64,000 nt of DNA from Sphingobacteriales bacterium (GTDB lineage: Bacteria; Bacteroidota; Bacteroidia; Sphingobacteriales; Sphingobacteriaceae). The position numbers and the translations under genes are program-made. Location: NCBI GenBank assembly GCA_028288165.1, contig JAQBOG010000021.1:62001-126000 (forward strand), written 5' to 3'. How positions within the stretch are numbered: position 1 is the first letter of the stretch; each line of letters begins with the position of its first letter. Shown piece by piece: positions 1 to 7,987 of the stretch. The notes beneath the pieces were generated by a model, which ran no database searches, was not told where the DNA came from, and saw only the letters and a program-made list of their open reading frames with translations.

Positions 1-447
1 GGAATTGGGACCATAAAAAATGCAAAATCAGCTCAACAATTTATTGATGTCGGGGCAGATTATCTTATATCGCCTGGACTTGTTGAAGATGTTGCAAACT
101 TAGCAAATAAGCAAAATCACCTGTGGATTCCAGGTTGTATGACTGCTACAGAAATCATAAAAGCTGAAATCCTTGGTGCACCTTTTATAAAGTTGTTTCC
201 TGGAAATATATTAGGGCCAGGTTTTTTAAGTGGAATAAAAGATATTTTCCCAGAGCTTTTATTTATGCCAACTGGGGGAGTTGAGTTAACACAAGAAAAT
301 ATTTCAGCTTGGTTTAAGGCTGGAGTTTGCGCCGTGGGGATGGGAAGCAAACTGATTACCAAAGAAATATTAGAAAACAAGCAATACGACCTGCTTCATG
401 AAAATACACTTGAAGCTATAAGATTAGTTAACACTTCTAGAGTGTAA
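1..447 (+). CDS. eda: 2-dehydro-3-deoxyphosphogluconate (KDPG) aldolase, 5' end missing
   Basis: The reading frame is open from base 1, so the start lies before the window; 148 codons are visible. Class I KDPG/KHG aldolase splits 2-keto-3-deoxy-6-phosphogluconate into pyruvate and glyceraldehyde 3-phosphate. The Schiff-base lysine sits in FIKLFPG (codon 190-192), preceded by the phosphate-loop-like WIPGCMTATE and followed by MPTGGV and the C-terminal GMGSKL motif, all typical of the family. A hexuronate-type transporter starts 26 bases downstream, which suggests an operon for uronic acid or ketodeoxy-sugar catabolism. The identification is firm; the exact substrate (KDPG versus a related keto-deoxy acid) is inferred. 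Confidence 0.93.
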   Translation, partial: GIGTIKNAKSAQQFIDVGADYLISPGLVEDVANLANKQNHLWIPGCMTATEIIKAEILGAPFIKLFPGNILGPGFLSGIKDIFPELLFMPTGGVELTQENISAWFKAGVCAVGMGSKLITKEILENKQYDLLHENTLEAIRLVNTSRV

Positions 448-473
448 CTGCTACACCATTTATAAACCATTTC

Positions 474-1784
474 ATGAACCAAACCAAAATCGGAAATTAC
501 AGATGGACAATCTGTTCGCTGGTATTTTTTGCGACTACTATAAACTATCTCGACAGACAAGTAGTCAGTCTTCTAAAACCAACTTTAGAAGCAGAATTTA
601 ATTGGGATGAAAATGATTACGCGAACATTGTTATTGCATTTCAACTAGCATATTCTATCGGAATGCTGTTTGCCGGAAGATTTATTGATAAGGTGGGAAC
701 CAAAATGGGTTATGCACTTTCCTTAATACTTTGGTGTGTTGCTTCTATAATGCATGGTTTTGCAGTTGGAACCTTAAGCTTTATAGCAGTTAGGATGTTA
801 TTGGGCATTAGTGAATCAGGCAATTTTCCTGCGGCCATCAAAACGGTTGCAGAATGGTTTCCACGTAAAGAAAGGGCTTTAGCAACCGGGATTTTTAACT
901 CTGGAACCAATGTGGGGGCAATAGTTGCACCATTGGTTGTTCCATGGATGGCTATACATTTAGGCTGGCAAATAACCTTTATTATCACGGGCTCCATCGG
1001 TTTTATCTGGTTACTATTTTGGTTCATGATATATGATACGCCAGCAAAGCACCCAAAACTATCTAAAACTGAATTCAACTACATTAATAGTGACATAACA
1101 GAAAAAGAAATTAGTGAAGATGAATCGAAGATCCCAAAGTTATCTTGGTTTACTTTACTAGGGTTTAAACAAACTTGGGCATTTGTTTTAGGTAAGTTTT
1201 TAACTGATGGCATTTGGTGGTTCTTTCTTTTCTGGCTTCCTGCTTTTTTACTTGCCGAATATGGCCTAAAAGGAACATCGGTTAGCTTCCCAGTCGCCGT
1301 AGTGTATACAATGACCTGTTTTGGAAGTATTTTTGGTGGATGGCTACCCATGTGGTTTGTAAAACATAAAGGTTGGAGTATTGTTCAGGCAAGAAAAACT
1401 TCCATGTTAATTTATGCTTTCTTCCCACTGGTTGTTGTTTTCTCTCAATACGCTGGAACATTTAACATGTGGTATGCCGTAATTTTAATTGGTATTGCCG
1501 CCTCCGCTCATCAGGCTTGGTCAGCTAACATTTTCACGACAGTTTCAGACATGTTTCCCAAAACATCGGTAGGTTCTGTTATTGGCATTGGTGGAATGGC
1601 GGGAGGTCTTGGGGGAATAGTTATTTCAAAATCGGCTGGGCTATTATTCAAGCATTATCAAGCTTATGGTAAAATACAAACTGGTTATTACATCATGTTT
1701 TTGGTTTGCGGTCTCGCTTATCTTATCGCCTGGTTTGTGATGTTTAAACTTCTAATCCCAAAAATGAAACCAATTGAGATTTAG
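474..1784 (+). CDS. MFS transporter, hexuronate/organic anion symporter (ExuT-like)
   Basis: 436 residues with about twelve hydrophobic segments, the usual size of the anion:cation symporter family of the major facilitator superfamily. The N-terminus has INYLDRQVVSLLKP, a hallmark of hexuronate and glucarate transporters. The loop 2-3 signature appears as GRFIDKVGTKMGY, and RMLLGISESGNFPAAIK and EWFPRKERALATGIFNSG follow as in ExuT. It acts in the inner membrane. Its position just after a KDPG aldolase gene supports uptake of galacturonate, glucuronate or a related acid feeding the Entner-Doudoroff route. Substrate specificity is inferred from family and context. Confidence 0.88.
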   Translation: MNQTKIGNYRWTICSLVFFATTINYLDRQVVSLLKPTLEAEFNWDENDYANIVIAFQLAYSIGMLFAGRFIDKVGTKMGYALSLILWCVASIMHGFAVGTLSFIAVRMLLGISESGNFPAAIKTVAEWFPRKERALATGIFNSGTNVGAIVAPLVVPWMAIHLGWQITFIITGSIGFIWLLFWFMIYDTPAKHPKLSKTEFNYINSDITEKEISEDESKIPKLSWFTLLGFKQTWAFVLGKFLTDGIWWFFLFWLPAFLLAEYGLKGTSVSFPVAVVYTMTCFGSIFGGWLPMWFVKHKGWSIVQARKTSMLIYAFFPLVVVFSQYAGTFNMWYAVILIGIAASAHQAWSANIFTTVSDMFPKTSVGSVIGIGGMAGGLGGIVISKSAGLLFKHYQAYGKIQTGYYIMFLVCGLAYLIAWFVMFKLLIPKMKPIEI

Positions 1785-1834
1785 ACTTTTAATAGAATTT
1801 GACTTTAAATAATATCTCTTTCAACTCAACAAAG

Positions 1835-1842
1835 TACCTTTG
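1835..1842 (+). promoter_or_regulatory. Candidate -7 promoter element upstream of the GapN-like gene
   Basis: TACCTTTG matches the Bacteroidota -7 consensus TAnnTTTG and lies about 58 bases before the start codon at 1900. I see no good -33 TTTG at the expected 19-21 base spacing, so support is the -7 box and its position only. Confidence 0.4.
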
Positions 1843-1899
1843 CATTGTTCACTTTATTAGTATGAAAGTACTATAGCTTCTAATTATTAACAACAAATT

Positions 1900-3525
1900 A
1901 TGGATTTCGAAAAACAGCTTGACGAGCTATTCATTGCAGAAAAAGACATTCCTGCTGAATTTGCCCTACCTCAAGAACTACATCAGAACGAATACCTTTG
2001 TAATGGTGAAATGAAACAATGGAATGGCGACATTCACACTGTATTGTCACCAATATGCATCAAAACAGAAGACGGATTAAAGCGTAAAGTGATTGGCACT
2101 TACCCCTTATGTACAGAAATTGAAGCTCAGGAATCGTTGGATGCCGCTGTACAAGCTTACAATAATGGACGTGGCGAATGGCCAACAATGAGCGTTGCAG
2201 AACGCATAAAATGTGTTGAGCAATTCACCTTTAAAATGCTCGAGAAAAAAGGTGAAGTTGTGAAACTGATTATGTGGGAGATTGGCAAATCATATACTGA
2301 CTCCGTTAAAGAATTTGACCGGACTGTTGAATATATCAATGCAACAATTGACGCTTTAAAAGATTTAGACAGACAATCATCCAGATTTGAAATAGAGCAA
2401 GGAATCGTTGCACAAATCAGAAGATCCCCTTTAGGAGTAGTATTGTGTATGGGGCCATTTAACTATCCTTTGAATGAAACGTTCACTACCTTAATACCCG
2501 CTTTAATAATGGGTAACACCATTTTGTTTAAACCACCAAAACATGGAACATTAGTTCACTACCCATTACTACATGCTTTTAAAGAATGTTTTCCTAAGGG
2601 CGTAGTAAATACCATATACGGTCGCGGAAATAACATTATACCTCCTTTAATGCAATCCGGCAAAATCAACGTCTTAACTCTGATTGGTTCTAGCAAAGTT
2701 GCTAATGAGCTTAAAAAGCAACATCCAAAAGTAAATCGCTTACGTGCTATTTTAGGTCTGGATGCTAAAAATGCTGCTATTGTCACTGCTAATGCCGATA
2801 TTAATTCGGCAGTAAAAGAAATAGTTTTAGGGTCTTTATCCTTCAATGGTCAACGTTGTACAGCATTGAAAATAATTTTCGTTCACCAAAGTAAAGTGGA
2901 TCAATTTCTCTCAAAATTATCTGCAGAAGTTAATGCACTTAAATTTGGAATGCCTTGGGAAAGTGGAGTCTCAATTACTCCATTACCTGAGCCTAACAAA
3001 CCAGCCTACCTTAAGGAATGTATTGATGATGCGATTTCAAAAGGTGCATCTGTTATAAACGAAAATGGTGGTATCACCAAAGAATCTTTCGTTTATCCTG
3101 CAATTGTATATCCTGTTACAGCAGACATGAAACTTTACAGGGAGGAGCAGTTTGGCCCCATTATTCCTGTAATTGCCTTTAATGATATTGAGGAACCTAT
3201 TGAATACTTAATTGAATCTCCTCACGGACAGCAAGTAAGTATTTTTAGCTCTGAATCTGAAGAAATTGCATCGTTAATTGATCCATTGATAAATCAAGTA
3301 AGCCGGGTGAACATTAATTGTCAATGCCAACGGGGACCCGATATTTTCCCTTTTACCGGGCGGAAAGATAGCGCTGAGGGAACATTGTCAGTTAATGATG
3401 CTCTAAGAGCTTTCTCTATACGTTCTTTAGTAGCAATAAAACTTACAGAAGAGAACAAATCACTTTTAAACGAGATTGTAAATGAGCATCATTCGCAGTT
3501 TCTAAGTACAAACTATATATTTTAA
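1900..3525 (+). CDS. NADP-dependent glyceraldehyde-3-phosphate dehydrogenase-like aldehyde dehydrogenase (GapN type)
   Basis: 541 residues of the aldehyde dehydrogenase superfamily. Family members of this type oxidise glyceraldehyde 3-phosphate directly to 3-phosphoglycerate with NADP. The substrate/cofactor region reads GPFNYPLNETFTTLIPALI then GNTILFKPPKHG, and the catalytic cysteine is in SFNGQRCTALK. The usual ELGGK motif holding the general-base glutamate is replaced by LGLDAKNAAIV, which I recall from a GapN subgroup. The N-terminus is longer than in ordinary ALDHs. It follows the aldolase and transporter after a 115-base gap with its own candidate promoter. The aldolase produces glyceraldehyde 3-phosphate, so a role in the same pathway is plausible. 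Confidence 0.75.
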   Translation: MDFEKQLDELFIAEKDIPAEFALPQELHQNEYLCNGEMKQWNGDIHTVLSPICIKTEDGLKRKVIGTYPLCTEIEAQESLDAAVQAYNNGRGEWPTMSVAERIKCVEQFTFKMLEKKGEVVKLIMWEIGKSYTDSVKEFDRTVEYINATIDALKDLDRQSSRFEIEQGIVAQIRRSPLGVVLCMGPFNYPLNETFTTLIPALIMGNTILFKPPKHGTLVHYPLLHAFKECFPKGVVNTIYGRGNNIIPPLMQSGKINVLTLIGSSKVANELKKQHPKVNRLRAILGLDAKNAAIVTANADINSAVKEIVLGSLSFNGQRCTALKIIFVHQSKVDQFLSKLSAEVNALKFGMPWESGVSITPLPEPNKPAYLKECIDDAISKGASVINENGGITKESFVYPAIVYPVTADMKLYREEQFGPIIPVIAFNDIEEPIEYLIESPHGQQVSIFSSESEEIASLIDPLINQVSRVNINCQCQRGPDIFPFTGRKDSAEGTLSVNDALRAFSIRSLVAIKLTEENKSLLNEIVNEHHSQFLSTNYIF

Positions 3526-3532
3526 GTTCTTG

Positions 3533-3571
3533 GTCTAGGTTTTGTGAAATAATGATTCACAAAACCTAGAC
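3533..3571 (+). terminator. Perfect 16-bp inverted repeat, probable terminator
   Basis: Arms 3533-3548 and 3556-3571 (GTCTAGGTTTTGTGAA and its exact complement) flank a 7-base loop. It lies 8 bases after the stop of the GapN-like gene. No long T run follows, so termination is inferred from stem strength and position. It ends 17 bases before the next small gene. Confidence 0.6.
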
Positions 3572-3588
3572 ATTAACTAATTATTTAT

Positions 3589-3798
3589 ATGAATAATCAA
3601 AGCGATAAACCAGAAAAGCTTAAACCTCAGGATTCTGAAAGGAAGGATATTAAACATCCTAAAGATGACAATCAAGCAGTTGTAAAACCAGAAGATAAAG
3701 ATTATAACGAGGAAGAGGCTGAATTTAAAAATGTGGCAAAAGCGAGAGAAAACAGTGAGCAACCTGTGAATCCTATAAAGCAAGCGCCGAAGGAGTAG
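3589..3798 (+). CDS. Small charged, probably disordered protein
   Basis: 69 residues, extremely rich in lysine, glutamate, aspartate, proline and asparagine, with hardly any hydrophobic residues. It has no signal peptide, membrane segment or recognisable domain. It starts with ATG in an AT-rich stretch (ATTTATATG) just after the strong hairpin at 3533-3571, so it would need either readthrough or a promoter inside the preceding gene. Codon composition looks normal for this genome and the ORF ends shortly before a structured repeat. I do not recognise a family. Small low-complexity proteins of this kind are common in Sphingobacteriaceae, and some elsewhere are stress-related, but no function can be assigned. 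Confidence 0.55.
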   Translation: MNNQSDKPEKLKPQDSERKDIKHPKDDNQAVVKPEDKDYNEEEAEFKNVAKARENSEQPVNPIKQAPKE

Positions 3799-3843
3799 AT
3801 TAAAAATATTAATTTAAGTTCGATAAAATAGTTAAAAAATGTG

Positions 3844-3938
3844 CTTTGGGCGTTCGGGCGGGCTTTCCGTTACAATCTTTTCGCCCTGGAGGAGGGCAAA
3901 AAGGATTTTCACTTCAATCCCTAACGCAAATCCGAGCA
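3844..3938 (+). repeat. Structured intergenic repeat, copy 1
   Basis: About 95 bases that recur in inverted orientation at 56468-56560. Shared blocks in order are TTTGGGCGTTCG.GCGGGC, TTCCGTTACAATCTTTT (TTCGTTGCAATCTTTT in the other copy), a hairpin, AAAAGGATTTTC.CTTCA.TCCC, and TAACGC. The hairpin has arms GCCCT (3883-3887) and AGGGC (3893-3897) around a GGAGG loop, extended outward by the T/A runs. The outer GCGTT (3850-3854) can pair with AACGC (3923-3927). It lies between convergent genes. I recall similar elements in other Pedobacter and Flavobacterium intergenic regions but cannot verify that here. Confidence 0.8.
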
Positions 3939-4045
3939 TGTTTAATAACCTCCCTTTATAAAACGTCTTTCGTAGTTCTGAGATTGCATTTCTACAGTCG
4001 GCCTGAGTTTCTTAATTAACAGCTAGCGTATATCGGCTGATTAAA

Positions 4046-5110
4046 TTATGCTGCAGCGTTAAGCTTTTTACGCTTTTGAGCTTTCAAGAAGCTGAGCAAG
4101 ACTTTTTCGTCATGATTTAATCCCTTCTCTCCTATTATATCTTTCGACCTGGAAAGACGTTTAATATAAGGCAGTAATTCACCCGTTTCATAGGCTTCTA
4201 ATAGTGCTGGAAAGACATATGATTTTTTACAAATCGTCCGCGTGTTTCCCAATTTTGCTGCAACATGATCGAGCGCAATGTTGATTATTTTTTTTCGCTT
4301 TAAAATGTTATCAGGATATTCAAATACCGCCAATTCTTTTAACGCATTTAAAGTTCCTGCCCAAGTTCTAAAATCCTTTGCTGTAAAGTCACAGCATGTA
4401 ACTTCCTTGATATAACTATTTATTTTACCAGAATCTATTGAACAACGCTCACCCTGTGGTGTGAAATATTGAAAAAGCTCCTGACCTGGTATATCGCGAC
4501 ACTTCTTTACTAATTTCGCAAGGGTTTTGTCTGTTAAATTGATTTCATGATAAATACCTTTCTTGCCCTTAAAACTTAACTTCAACGCATTCCCATCAAT
4601 CTTTATATGCCTATCTCTTAGTGTGGTTAGGCCATAAGAACCATAGAGTTGTTTATAAGCTTCATTACCAACACGGATAAGTGTTTTTTGCATTATATTT
4701 AGAGATATGGCTAAAACTTTCCGTTCGTCCATATTTTTACGACGAAGGTCTTTTGCTATATTCTTTCTAAATTCCGGAAGTTTGCTACCGAACTCGGCTA
4801 TTCGAAAATATTTGGTTTCATTTCTGGATTTGCTCCAATCAGCGTGGTATCGATATTGTTTACGGCCGGCTTCATCAATACCTGTTGCTTGTAAATGGGA
4901 ATTCGATTTTGGAGAAATCCAAACATCACGCCAAGCTGGGGGAATGGCTAATTTTTTAATTCTTTCCAGATGTTTTGAATCTGTTATTTCATTAGCTTTT
5001 AAATCAAGGAATACAAATCCAGAAACAATTTTCTTACGGGTAAAGCCAGGTGAAGAATTAGTTAAGTAAGTAAGACCAGTTTCGTCTAGTAATTGATTGA
5101 TATCTGTCAT
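4046..5110 (-). CDS. DNA topoisomerase IB (poxvirus/bacterial type)
   Basis: 354 residues. Relaxes supercoiled DNA through a 3'-phosphotyrosyl intermediate without ATP. The N-terminal domain carries IPPAWRDVWISP and GRKQYRYHADW, characteristic of bacterial TopIB. The catalytic set is visible: Arg in LIRVGNEAY, Lys in the LKLSFKGKKG turn, Arg in KDFRTWAGT, and the nucleophilic tyrosine at about residue 298 in CKKSYVFPALLEAY. Length fits the family. It is monocistronic, convergent with the small gene at 3589 and separated from it by a structured repeat. Bacterial TopIB is patchily distributed and non-essential; its role here is not shown by context. Confidence 0.93.
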   Translation of the reverse strand: MTDINQLLDETGLTYLTNSSPGFTRKKIVSGFVFLDLKANEITDSKHLERIKKLAIPPAWRDVWISPKSNSHLQATGIDEAGRKQYRYHADWSKSRNETKYFRIAEFGSKLPEFRKNIAKDLRRKNMDERKVLAISLNIMQKTLIRVGNEAYKQLYGSYGLTTLRDRHIKIDGNALKLSFKGKKGIYHEINLTDKTLAKLVKKCRDIPGQELFQYFTPQGERCSIDSGKINSYIKEVTCCDFTAKDFRTWAGTLNALKELAVFEYPDNILKRKKIINIALDHVAAKLGNTRTICKKSYVFPALLEAYETGELLPYIKRLSRSKDIIGEKGLNHDEKVLLSFLKAQKRKKLNAAA

Positions 5111-5194
5111 AGCTCAACATAAGTGACCATTCAGATTTTGAAACAATGATTTTAAAGACCAATAGGTATCGTAAAAGTTTGAAGTCTACGTGTT

Positions 5195-6298
5195 CTATAA
5201 GAAGAAATTTACAAACTTATAGACCTTTCGATTTTTTGAGCGAATTAAAAACATCAGGACAAAATTGAATAGTATGCAGATTGCAAACAACATACCAATC
5301 AAGAAAAAATTACCAAAATGTCTTAAACTAATAGTAATGAAGAATATAGCGATATTATAGGTTATTAACAGCAAGGTTGTTTGCAAATGGGTTAATCCTA
5401 AAAGTAGCATTTTGTGATGTATATGGTTGTTATCACCAATGAAGGGTGAATTCTTATTGAAGATTCTTATTACAAAAACTCTTATTGCATCATAAATAGG
5501 CCCTATTAATACAGCTACCGAGATAGAAGGTGCAGCATTGTAAAAAACAATATTAACCCCATTAACTTTATTAAGTTCAATAAACTTTAAGCTCAGTATA
5601 GCAGAAATGAAACCGATTAGCAAGGAGCCGGTATCGCCCATAAAAATTTTGGCTGGAGTTAAATTGAAAAATAGGAATCCCCCGCTTGCCCCTACTATAG
5701 AAAATGCAATACAGGCATAAACGGGTTGTTCCATTTGGGTAAACATAACTCCCAAGATCAAACAGACAGTCAAGCCTGTCACCCCTACCAAACCATCAAT
5801 TCCATCTATTAAATTAAACGCGTTGATTATAAACATGATGATAGTAATGGAAATTAACACACTCCATATGTATGGTAGCTCGTAAATGTTCAAAACGCTA
5901 TACATGCTTGTTAATCTAACATCGCCAAGAAAGACCATTATTAACGCAACGATAAATTGCATTGCAAATTTTGTACTTGGATGTACACCAGTCAAGTCAT
6001 CTTTAAGGCCTACAGCAAATAATATAACACAAGATACTAAAAGATAATTAAAAGTTTGAAAATTAGCTGTTTTGGAAAATAATAAAGAGGTAATAATAAA
6101 GCTAAAAAACACTGCAACTCCACCAAGCCTGGAAATACCATATTTATGGTTCTTTCCAACTTTTGAATGATCATCATACAAACCACAGATATTTGCCACA
6201 TGTATTATAGATGGTATTGCTATAACAACAATCAGTAAGGAAAAAAATACTACAATTCCATAATATAGTGGATCATTATTTAATAAGGATTCATACAT
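5195..6298 (-). CDS. WecA/TagO-like undecaprenyl-phosphate sugar-1-phosphate transferase
   Basis: 367 residues with about ten or eleven membrane segments. The family moves a HexNAc-1-phosphate from a UDP-sugar to undecaprenyl phosphate, starting glycan assembly on the inner face of the cytoplasmic membrane. Diagnostic motifs are SRLGG near residue 55, LKDDLTGV, NAFNLIDGIDGLVG, KIFMGDTGSLLIGF and the HIHHK motif typical of the WecA/TagO group rather than MraY. It lies head-out from the OPX/Wzc genes with a GT2 gene between, so it is the likely initiating enzyme for the large glycan locus that follows. The sugar specificity is not determinable from sequence alone. Confidence 0.9.
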   Translation of the reverse strand: MYESLLNNDPLYYGIVVFFSLLIVVIAIPSIIHVANICGLYDDHSKVGKNHKYGISRLGGVAVFFSFIITSLLFSKTANFQTFNYLLVSCVILFAVGLKDDLTGVHPSTKFAMQFIVALIMVFLGDVRLTSMYSVLNIYELPYIWSVLISITIIMFIINAFNLIDGIDGLVGVTGLTVCLILGVMFTQMEQPVYACIAFSIVGASGGFLFFNLTPAKIFMGDTGSLLIGFISAILSLKFIELNKVNGVNIVFYNAAPSISVAVLIGPIYDAIRVFVIRIFNKNSPFIGDNNHIHHKMLLLGLTHLQTTLLLITYNIAIFFITISLRHFGNFFLIGMLFAICILFNFVLMFLIRSKNRKVYKFVNFFL

Positions 6299-6355
6299 AC
6301 ATCAGTGATTGTTTCTTTTGAGATGTTCCATTATACGCATATTAAGTGGCCTAAG

Positions 6356-7099
6356 TTATAAATATTGAATGATTTTTTGGATCGGCTTAAGGATTACAGC
6401 TATATATGGGAACCTAATTCCATTTGCAATCATTGCTTTCAAATCATTGTAACTGGCATTAAGCCTATTTCTTAAAGAATTATTACTAATCCCTCCATCT
6501 CTCATATTTACGACTACTTCATCGAGAAAGGTTGCGGTAGCATTATACTTATATAGAAAGCGCACCATTAACTCGTAATCGGCTGCTGATCCATACTTGA
6601 GTCGGTAGTTCCCATATTTTACAAATAATTCCTTTCGAGCATAGAAAGTTGGGTGAGCAGGCATCCATCCCGCATCGAAAAGATTTTTATCAAAAGGCTT
6701 CGATCGCCATTTTCTGACAACTTTTAACGTATTGTATCGCTTAACATAGTTTAGATTACCATAAAGTATATCCGTTTTATAAGTTGAAAAAGTTTGAGCT
6801 ATTTTTTCGATAACCCTTTCATTTTCCAGGTAATCATCTGCATTTAGGATTCCAATAATATCTCCTGTAGCTAGACTGATTCCCTTATTCATAGCGTCAT
6901 AAATACCTAAATCTGGCTCGATCAACAATTGATTTATATTTTTTCCGAACTTTCGAATAATGTCAATCGTATAATCAGACGATTTTCCATCTACTATTAT
7001 ATATTCTAAATCATTATAAGTCTGACAAATGACTGATTTTATACAGCTCTCTAAAAACTCTTCTGCATTGTAAGTCACAGTAATCAGCGAGATTTTCAT
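6356..7099 (-). CDS. Family 2 glycosyltransferase
   Basis: About 247 residues, GT-A fold. Motifs: SLITVTYNAEEF at the N-terminus, LEYIIVDGKSSDYT, DLGIYDAMNKGISLATG and the metal-binding ILNADDYL, followed by MPAHPTFYARKEL. This is the WcaA-like subgroup common in exopolysaccharide clusters. I prefer the ATG at 7099 (MKISLITV) over an upstream in-frame ATG at 7114, because the family normally starts right at the first beta strand. It lies 57 bases upstream of the WecA-like gene on the same strand and could add the second sugar of the repeat. The donor sugar is unknown. Confidence 0.87.
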   Translation of the reverse strand: MKISLITVTYNAEEFLESCIKSVICQTYNDLEYIIVDGKSSDYTIDIIRKFGKNINQLLIEPDLGIYDAMNKGISLATGDIIGILNADDYLENERVIEKIAQTFSTYKTDILYGNLNYVKRYNTLKVVRKWRSKPFDKNLFDAGWMPAHPTFYARKELFVKYGNYRLKYGSAADYELMVRFLYKYNATATFLDEVVVNMRDGGISNNSLRNRLNASYNDLKAMIANGIRFPYIAVILKPIQKIIQYL

Positions 7100-7142
7100 A
7101 GCACAAGCATACAATTAAATATCAAATTTGTTTTAAATAGTT

Positions 7143-7150
7143 TATTTTTG
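7143..7150 (+). promoter_or_regulatory. Candidate -7 element for the OPX-Wzc operon
   Basis: TATTTTTG fits TAnnTTTG and lies 55 bases before the ATG at 7205, in the divergent intergenic region. The -33 box is not clear. If real, it rules out translation from the TTG at 7148, which lies inside the element. Confidence 0.4.
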
Positions 7151-7204
7151 AAATTGAAAAACATTGTTACAAGCCCCTATCAATGGCATGAATACCTAAG
7201 TCTA

Positions 7205-7987
7205 ATGAAAATTAATTCAAATAAGATCCTGCTTGTCTTTTTATGTATTTACTGCATTTCCGCTTCATCATGCTCAAAACAATATCATAATGCCCTATTT
7301 AAAAGCGAATTGCCTATTAATATAGATACTATAAAAACAATTCATGTCATTAACGATAAAGGTGCTGCTAATGAAAAATATAGAATAAAAGCAAACGATG
7401 CACTGTCTATTAGAAACATTCAAGATGACAGTTTTCTTTCTGCTAGTTCAGGCACTAAAGCAGATGTTGTTAATATCTTTCGTGTTGAAGATGACGGAAC
7501 GGTTATACTGCCGGTTATCAATGCAGTATCAGTAATAGGTCTAACCCGTAAAGAAGCATCAGACAAAATTCAAAGTTTATACAAAAAAAATCTATTAAAA
7601 GACCCTATAATAGAATTGACAGTATTAAATTTAAAGGTTACTTTAATTGGTGAATTTGGTTCACAGGGCAACTTTTTACTTGAAAAAGAAAACACTTCAT
7701 TAATTGACATTTTGGGTATGGCAGGTGGAATATCTGCAAGAGCTAACCCTAAAACATTAAAAATCATTCGTGGTGATCGATCTGATCCTGAAATAATCTA
7801 CGTAAATCTCCGAAATATCAGAAGTCTTGCTAGCCCAAAACTTATACTTCAAAATAACGACATTTTATATATTGAGCCATTACCAATATACAATACTTCT
7901 GAAAGGCTACAAACAATATCTATTGTACTTCAACCAATCCTACTAATAATTAGCTCGGCATTGATACTTATAAATTTTACTAAGTAA
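7205..7987 (+). CDS. Polysaccharide export (OPX, Wza-like) outer-membrane lipoprotein
   Basis: About 260 residues. From the ATG at 7205 the protein opens with a lipoprotein signal peptide, KILLVFLCIYCISASSC, with the lipidated cysteine at the end. It continues with a poly_export domain (KYRIKANDALSIRN then DGTVILPVINAVSVIGLTRKE), one SLBB-type repeat (GEFGSQGNFLLEKENTSLID) and a C-terminal membrane segment near residues 235-255. A TTG at 7148 would add 19 residues before the signal peptide and is less likely. It directly abuts the Wzc-like gene. The pair forms the export channel and inner-membrane co-polymerase of a Wzy- or ABC-type surface polysaccharide system. Confidence 0.9.
   Translation: MKINSNKILLVFLCIYCISASSCSKQYHNALFKSELPINIDTIKTIHVINDKGAANEKYRIKANDALSIRNIQDDSFLSASSGTKADVVNIFRVEDDGTVILPVINAVSVIGLTRKEASDKIQSLYKKNLLKDPIIELTVLNLKVTLIGEFGSQGNFLLEKENTSLIDILGMAGGISARANPKTLKIIRGDRSDPEIIYVNLRNIRSLASPKLILQNNDILYIEPLPIYNTSERLQTISIVLQPILLIISSALILINFTK

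Noticed and set aside
7148-7204. TTG start at 7148 for the OPX gene
   Set aside because: It would place 19 polar residues before a clear lipoprotein signal peptide and overlaps a candidate -7 element. The ATG at 7205 is preferred.
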